Shown one piece after another: positions 57,501 to 64,000 of a stretch of DNA of 64,000 nt. The first letter of the stretch is position 1. Each line of letters opens with the position of its first letter. The position numbers were made by a program, and so were the translations under genes. Source of the DNA: Gymnopilus junonius (lineage: Eukaryota > Basidiomycota > Agaricomycetes > Agaricales > Galerinaceae); the NCBI GenBank assembly GCA_015501075.1, contig JADNYJ010000105.1, positions 1 to 64,000 on the forward strand, written 5' to 3'. The notes under the pieces are model-generated. The model saw only the letters and a list, made by a program, of their open reading frames with translations. It was not told the DNA's origin and ran no database searches.

Positions 57501-58877
57501 GTCAGAGTTGATGGTGAGAATGACAGCTCTTTCAGCTGGGTTGAAGCTGAGAGTTCGAGGTGGCACATATGGACTCCCGAACTTGCGCACACTGAGCAAT
57601 CCGATGTCCGCGCCGGTGTTAAAATCGTAGGAACGAACATATTTGTCGCGAACGTAGTAGAGGCTATCCTGGTGCACCGAAAAGGCGGGGCGCTCGCGTT
57701 CAAGTTTGAAAACAATCAATCCACTATCATGACCAGCTGCGAAAAGATTGAGATTAGGATGAGAAGCGAGGATCCAGAAGCGGTCTTGTTCCCGGCGGAA
57801 GGTTTGAATAGCAGATCTCTTTGCCAAATCCCACACCCTGATAGTCTTGTCCTCACTACAAGAGACAATCAACTCGTGCTTGGGGTGGAAAAGTGCACTG
57901 AGGACGTTGTGGAAGTGGCCGCGACAAGAATCCACTTCCCAAGCCCTCGTTTCGCTCATTCGCCAGATCTTGATAACGCGGTCATCACCAGCTGAGATGA
58001 TAAGAGGAAGGGTAGGATGGAAGGTGGCCCAGTTGACTCCGCGATCGTGTCCCTCAAGGACATGTTTGACAGTAGAGAACGTATCAAAAGTTTCGAAATT
58101 GCTTGAACCATTAGGACCAGAGCTGCCCGGACCACCCTGGTTAGGCGAACCCTTTCGGAGACCAGAAATATCCCAAACCCGGACAGTCTGATCCATGGAA
58201 GCGGAGACGATTAGGTCTTCTTTAGGGTGGAATTGGGCGGACATAACATAGTGGGAGTGGCCAGTGAGTACAGCAATGCATTGACGTGATGTGCTATTCC
58301 AAATTCTAATGGTCTGGTCGTCGGAACAAGAAAGCTGCGAAGGAAATTCAACTGGAATATTCATTAGCTTGAAAGTGGAAACGTACAATCCAGGGCATTT
58401 CATGATGGAATTGGACAGTGCGGACGTAGTCGAGATGGCCATGAAGAGTGAAAAGGCAGCGGCGGTTTTGCGGTCGAATGTCTACGCAGAAATGAGATCA
58501 AGGCATTCATAAATGTCAGGGTATCGACTTACCCCAGACCTTAATTTTATAATCATCTCCACCAGAGACCAGCAGCGCACGAGTAGGGTGAATAGCGATA
58601 GCCCTTACGGGTCCTGAAATCCTGATGAGACGATTGATACAAGCAGTATCCATTGCAACACACCCTCGTGTTCCTCGAATCTGTCCACCAACACACCCAT
58701 ACGGTAATTCCAGAGCTGTATACTGCCATTGTGCAGCGAAGCAGCGAGAAGGGGCTGTGACGGGTGAAATGCGAGTCCTGAGCAGATATTTCAGATTCGG
58801 TGCCGATGACGAGAAGCAAAGGACATACCCTTTACGCGGTTGCTTTTGGACTCGAATTTTGTGAGCATAACCGACAT
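54524..58877 (-). CDS. COP1: Coatomer subunit alpha (COPI alpha-COP)
   Basis: A multi-exon gene from [20 protein letters not shown] to a stop after SGLPASW, about 1200 aa as in the family. Alpha-COP forms the COPI cage with beta' and epsilon subunits and takes part in Golgi-to-ER retrieval; its WD propeller binds KKxx cargo tails. Seven WD repeats are visible (for example [37 protein letters not shown]), then a second propeller part ([20 protein letters not shown]), an alpha-solenoid ([40 protein letters not shown]), an acidic linker and the C-terminal epsilon-COP-binding domain ([35 protein letters not shown]). The C-terminal end is short and typical. Confidence 0.95.
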
Positions 58878-59201
58878 GCTCGCAACAAGTAAGGCAGTAA
58901 CTCTCTCAAATTAAGTGCTTGTGGGGGCCGAAAGATAGAATAAGGAGTCGGATATTAGAGAAAGAATTTATAGGCGGCCTTGGATGATAAGCGTTTCGAC
59001 AACGCGCGCTACGATGGAGAGACGTGGCTGAGGACCGTGCGAATTTATTCTTAGGTCACGTTCCCAATTAGGGGCCTCGACACGCAAGAGGACACGAAAT
59101 TCAACTATGGAACACCTTGCTATCTACTTGGGATCCATAAAATACTTACGTGTAACTATTTGTGAGATATAATACAATTCATACATAAAATTAATATAAA
59201 G
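58878..59201. promoter_or_regulatory. COPA upstream region
   Basis: About 320 bp between the COPA start and the WW-D stop (same strand). It must hold the COPA promoter; no clear motif. Confidence 0.35.
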
Positions 59202-61871
59202 TTAGGAACGTTCTACAATAGTGGATTCTGTGGCTGATTTACTGAGCATCCTACTTGCAGGAACAGTTCTAGGCTTTAGCCTTCCCGATCCTGCTCGGAT
59301 TCCCTCTGTCTGGATGATGGATTGGAATCTTCTGAATAGCCATGGATACCAAAACGGCTTTTTCTCAAAGGATACCGAAATGCTCCAGAATAAGAGCGAT
59401 AAAAGAACAGCGCCGCTAATCGTTATCATGATGATCGTTAGAACATCATGAGAGCTGAAACACATGAGCGAGAAAGCTGCAAGGAAGGATACGAAGCTAG
59501 ATCATCCATCAGCAAGGTATCGCATTTTCCAAGACGAGGACCTACCCCCATAATAGCAATGCGTATGGCAAGCTATACATCAGAGCAAGTGTTTCCAACC
59601 CAAGTATGGAAGCACTTCGATTTGCAAGAAATGAAGACTAAACGAGACAATAAAAAATGGGATAAATTTATGGAATGAAAGATTTTCTTACATTTAAAGT
59701 TGTATTATGTTGTCGAACTAAGAGCAAGCCTAGAATTATCGTGCCAATGCTGGTTATTATCGAGAAGTAGCTGGCCCTCTGCATGGCTGAACGGCTATGT
59801 GGAGGAGCTGAACCGTCAACGCTCTGAATGGCAAGAAAGGCTACATTTGCATTCAGGAGCACTGTGGCCTATAATTTTATAAGGAATTGATTCAGCCTCT
59901 CGCAATATACATGCAACCTTCCTCAAGCACTCACATATAGGGTGAACTCCTTCCATTCATCGGTCACCTCCTGCAAAAAGCTTGTCCAGCGATGTCCCTT
60001 GACAAGTAAATCAACGGATATTTCTTTCAACTTGCGAAGGTGCACTTCTGGTCCGTATAACAACAACGGAGATAACAGCTTCATCAAAATTGTCTTTGGC
60101 CTCTCGGGATGGATCGATTGCTCTGCATTGAGCCGAGCGTATCGCTCTCCGTGAAGCTGAAGAAACTTTTCATGGCCTATCTACCACGGTAAGCACAAGC
60201 GCATGGTTGTGCTTGGGAGTGACATACAAAAGTTATGGAGAAAACGATCTGAATAAAATAATTAGCCAAAATTTGGCAATACATACTACGGAGGAACTGA
60301 CATATAATGGACACGGATTTAGGGCTCCCTGACTTGAGGGCTAAAGATGCATCAATTAATTTAAATACCTTCTAAATACCTGAACTTGGACAACCAACCT
60401 TCAATCTTTTCCACGACTTCCAGCATTTTAGTCAATGTGTCGATAGTGTACGGTGCAGTGCTCGACGGAGATGTCAATGAATCTATCAATTTCTCAACCA
60501 ATTTCAAGTCTTCAAGAAAAATCCGAGTTCCATACCTCCAATTGCATGAAGAATAGTGTCCTTTAATTCCAAAACAGCAGCTTCTGGAAATGGTCGCATG
60601 TCGGAGAAATATTCATTGTGCAGCCTATAGGAAGACCTTGAGATAACGAATATAACTGAAAAGGACAAACTAACCAGTAAAGAGCCTTCATTTCATGATC
60701 TACAACTATTCAGCACTAGTTCCGGAATTAAATAACAGGGAGCTCACAAACCAGCGAAGGCGTATATTCGACTCTGACCGGAGTTAAAAAATCCACCGCG
60801 TCGAATTCATCCAGCCAGAACAGACATTGTGCTGTATGATCCACAAAATAATATCCATATCGTCTTGAATTTCTGGATTCCAGTACTAGACAGATATCTG
60901 TAGGCAGCTCAATGCTGGTTTTCCTGATATAGCCAAAAATTCCTTCGATGTATCCTTCCAAACGTTCCAACGCAGATCCGTCAAAGACATAAACGTCTGT
61001 GAGAATTGGGATTTCCTACAAACATAAATACCTTAGGATGAAGTCAGGGATTGCATTAAGGAGGATATGCCATACCCGGGATTCATTGTGAAAATAAATG
61101 AAGCCTTCCGGGTGTACATGGAGCTTCCATTCGTTTTGAGGCTCTGGCCTGCATTCAAAGCATTTAAAGCCCGAATACATTCTGGTCAAACAAAAGCATA
61201 CCGTGTAAAGTCTGTTTCCAGCGGATCGATTATATATTCGTCCCAATGGTATTTCTGACTATTAAGACAAGATAGACATGATCTTATTCCCGCACATTTC
61301 ACAGAGGAATAATCAAAACGCACGTCGTCTGATTCCTTTCGTAACGTTGGTATTCGTCTGAAGTTACCGCTACGAGATCTTCAACCTCGTCCGATAATCC
61401 CCGCCTGCGGCCATGGTCATGAATATCGGCTTTTTCTTCCGGCAGAGGTTCGCCAGTAGTAGTGGAAGGAGTAACGACCGTATCACCACTTTCATGTCGC
61501 ATATGACCTCCCCTGGTGACCGAGCTATTGTCAGGCGTAGACAGAGAGTGTCTATCTGAATCTGATACATCAGGAAGGGCAGGGCGCCCTTTGACATAAA
61601 GAGGTAACAACGTCGACAAAGTTGAGCTTCTGCGCGGCGACGACCTTGAAAAGAAGGGAGCACCCAATATCGTTGTTGAAGCTGAAGGCTCGTCGTCCGG
61701 CCGAGGACTCTGCACCATTTCCTTCCCACCCATAGTTTTATCCTGTTCGCAATCAGCCCCTGACGCGGTAGTTTCAGGTCGTAGAAGGAGAGGGCCGACA
61801 GGTTTGAAGAGCTTCCTCAGTAAGAGGAAAGGCGCCTGTATACTAGTAGAAGGGTAGTTGCTGTAGGTCAT
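59202..61871 (-). CDS. WW-domain multi-pass membrane protein, copy D
   Basis: A multi-exon gene starting MTYSNYPSTSIQAPFLLLRK; the first 180 residues are mostly disordered and Ser/Pro-rich. The WW-like motif is diverged (NEWKLHVHPEGFIYFHNES) but keeps Trp and HPEG..YF. The second motif is GYYFVDHTAQCLFWLDEFD. The helical domain reads HEKFLQLHGERYARLNAEQ and PLLLYGPEVHLRKLKEI. Membrane helices follow: NANVAFLAIQSVDGS, QRASYFSIITSIGTIILGLL and MITISGAVLLSLLFWSISVS. Architecture and many positions match copy B. Exon joins between 60.2 and 61.0 kb were not all resolved. Confidence 0.7.
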
Positions 61872-63035
61872 TCAAGCTCGGTCCTTTCGAGAGTGTAGTA
61901 GGGTGCGTTCTAATGCGAGATCCAATCGACACCAAAGACTTTATAATGAGAGGAATTAAGCGCCAATGAAATATATGCAATGTAGGACATACCTGGATGA
62001 TGATGGTGAACGGTCGGAAGAATATCCAACGAGTTTTCCTCAAGCTTGCACTTATCCCGCTTCGCAGCCTGCCTCCTGCCCAACTTCACATGTACATGAG
62101 TACATAATAGTCGGTTGTCCCGGAAATGGCCTTTTCAAGGGAACACGAGGCAGTGTCCTTGTAATATCGCTAAAAAACTGGTTGAGAAATTATTCGGATG
62201 ATGATAAACCAGTGCATGTGAGTTGCATGTGAGTAATAAATCACACCGCCACATCGAAAGAAAAGTCATCGTTACAATGAACCTGTAGACAAGAAAGAAG
62301 AAAAGTTTGCTATATTTCGTCAGATGAAGAAGGAGTAGTCACTATACCCTGATAATAGAGTCAGTGTCTGAATTTGGGAAGATTTGGGAGTGCAAAAGAC
62401 ATAGATCCGGCTTCAGTCGCGGCGGTCCGTCTAAATTTAGAACCAAGGACTTAGGACGGAGGCGGTCAGAGGGTGCATAATAGAAGACGGAAAGAATGTG
62501 ATAACGAGTATAATTTGAGGATAATTATCCCTACACGAGTCTACACAGAGTTTACAGCTCCAAAATAACAAAGGAAACCTGTTTCCATGATTGGTTCAGG
62601 AGTCAGTTGAGCGTCAGTACTTCCTGAGTCCCTCGGGTCACACTTCATATCAGTGTCAGATATCTATTTCCTGCAACCCACCAGAAGAGCTAATTTTCTA
62701 CATCAGAAAAACTCATTGCTAGGCGCCCGACTGTATGATGCCCAAGTGCCCTAATTTAGACTGGACCCTGAATCTGTGTCGTCAGAGCCGCATAGCAATC
62801 ATATTAGCAATAATAAATTTAGGTTACTCGCGGCGACACCAGGAATTAGTAGCTGCTCTGGAGTGAAAAGGAGAGGGACTAAAAGGGAGCTCCTGTCAGA
62901 GCTGCCAGCGCAGTTTTCATCTTCCTCACAAACTCTCCCAGCTTCTCCCGGGTTTGTTCTGTATGTCAAAGAGCCGTAAGCCATAAGCGACCATGAAAAG
63001 ATACAGATGCAGAGAAACAGAAAAGAAAGATACGA
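61872..63035. other. 1.16-kb intergenic stretch
   Basis: Contains the WW-D upstream region and no supported gene. Short frames at 61966-62232 (plus) and 62776-62979 (plus) have no domain. Confidence 0.45.
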
Positions 63036-63692
63036 TCAAAGCATCGCTGAGGCAGATATATAGGATGAAGGTAAAAGGTATAGCATACCAACAATCCTAA
63101 AGCGATAAAAAGAGGAGGAGAAAGAGGACTGAGAAGTAGGTCGAGGCGAACACATGCCTTGTTCTCTCTCCGTGTCCATAACATGCGCGATGCGTTCCTC
63201 GAGTTTCTGACCTTCTACCGCAGATTCATGTTTAGGCCGTGATGCAGCCCATGCGTGTGTCTCGAGGATGGCTTTGAGCAGCCTCCGGCTTATTTCTGTA
63301 TGACAGAGAGCTGGTGTTAATCATAATTCCTCGAGGTTTTTGACGCATATATGCAGTCAAAGTCATTGAAAGAGGTAGTTGATAATCAATCAAGACCAAG
63401 ACGCGCCTTCATGAAATGTAGCATCCCTCGCTTCTGAGTCGCTAAATGGCTGTGCAATACGAGATTGTGCGTCGAAAGGAGGGAAGGTTTCTGAAATCAC
63501 GTCGGCAAGAGGTCTTTCTGAGCCAGGGCTGCTAGGGGCTTTAGTGGTGGGTTGCCCTGGCGGTGGTTCTTGTGTATAAAGGTGACTCGGATTGGAGACT
63601 GTTTTTGTGTCTTGAGAATTATGAACAGGGGCAGGACTCGAGGGAGCGGGCGTAGACGACATGATAATTGATTCAGGTGAAGAGACATCCAT
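63036..63692 (-). CDS. Ser/Pro-rich hypothetical protein
   Basis: Two exons, 63692-63407 and 63295-63036, give about 181 aa. Exon 1 is Ser/Pro-rich (PTTKAPSSPGSERPLADVIS) with a more ordered end (FDAQSRIAQPFSDSEARDAT). Exon 2 has an amphipathic helix (ISRRLLKAILETHAWAASRP; VEGQKLEERIAHVM) and a hydrophobic C-terminus. The join uses a non-GT donor (G|GCGCGT); a GT donor four bases on would give a shorter, less helical end. Two in-frame ATGs (63692 and 63662) are possible starts. No family recognised. Confidence 0.5.
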
Positions 63693-64000
63693 GGCGGCTT
63701 TGATGTGGCTCTAACAATCTATATTTAATCCCACGCCCCTGAATGGTGCGCATGCCAAATAACGCTGCCACCAAATACTTAACCCCTTTTCCTGTTCACC
63801 AGAATTAAACTCACCGGGCAAATCTATCTGCCAAGATGTCCTTCGAATACCTTTGCATGGTGGATAGTAGATACGTAAAAAAATAGCCAACTGTTCGAAA
63901 TATATCGGAGATTTTCAGTTTTGTTGATCTAAGTAAGACAAATTTACTCAATGAGGAAATGTACGCCACAATCGATATTCTTAAGGTCCTGCTTGATATT
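63693..64000. other. Right edge of the window
   Basis: About 300 bp upstream of the last gene, A/T-rich toward the end; no gene is visible. Confidence 0.4.

Noticed and set aside
33000..62000. Mating-type locus
   Set aside because: No homeodomain, pheromone receptor or pheromone precursor gene was recognised among the genes here.
1..64000. CRISPR array or bacterial operons
   Set aside because: No regular direct repeats with spacers; genes carry spliceosomal introns, so the DNA is eukaryotic nuclear.

Overview
This is nuclear DNA of a filamentous basidiomycete, most likely an Agaricomycete (mushroom-forming, probably Agaricales). The evidence is: genes split by many 50-80 nt introns with GTRNGY donors; occasional GC-AG introns; eukaryotic housekeeping genes (COPA, RPN3, RPA3, RPC19, ASCC2, SWP1, NDUFAF2); two intron-bearing tRNA-Cys genes; and several families expanded in Agaricomycetes (WW-domain membrane proteins, a kinase-like family, a secreted beta-rich family). 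No species can be named from sequence alone.

Layout. 1-2.0 kb holds three short TA-flanked inverted-repeat elements. 2.1-7.8 kb has a kinase-like gene (minus), a coiled-coil orphan, a decayed kinase-like fragment and a Ser/Pro-rich orphan. RPC19 (plus) is at 8.5-9.3 kb. 9.3-13.3 kb is gene-poor but full of palindromes, stem-loops and a 1-kb TIR element carrying a proline/tyrosine-rich coding fragment. 13.4-22.6 kb is dense: ASCC2/Cue3 (+), RPA3 (-), two TPR paralogs pointing away from each other and flanking an aldo/keto reductase. An MFS transporter follows (23.0-25.5 kb), then a 2.8-kb gene desert, SWP1/ribophorin II (28.3-29.3 kb), a decayed fragment and a secreted protein gene (31.1-32.1 kb).

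From 33 to 62 kb the notable theme is a dispersed family of four paralogous multi-pass membrane proteins with a degenerate WW domain (called WW-A to WW-D: 33.3-36.0 -, 41.4-44.4 +, 48.8-50.6 +, 59.2-61.9 -). Between them lie RPN3, tRNA-Cys, NDUFAF2, an acidic protein gene, a 633-bp TIR element, a FEN1-like nuclease with a long repetitive linker, and COPA. A small orphan gene ends the window.

The housekeeping genes do unrelated jobs (proteasome lid, Pol I/III, replication protein A, COPI, ribosome rescue, N-glycosylation, complex I assembly), so the window is an ordinary chromosome arm rather than a pathway cluster. The best candidate for an undescribed system is the WW-membrane family. All four copies keep the same order: disordered N-terminus, split WW-like motif, a second YYF...FWL WW-like motif, a helical domain and C-terminal TM helices, yet their sequences are very divergent. 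Gene models were built by hand from open frames and splice signals; coordinates are the outer coding limits, and exon limits are given where worked out.
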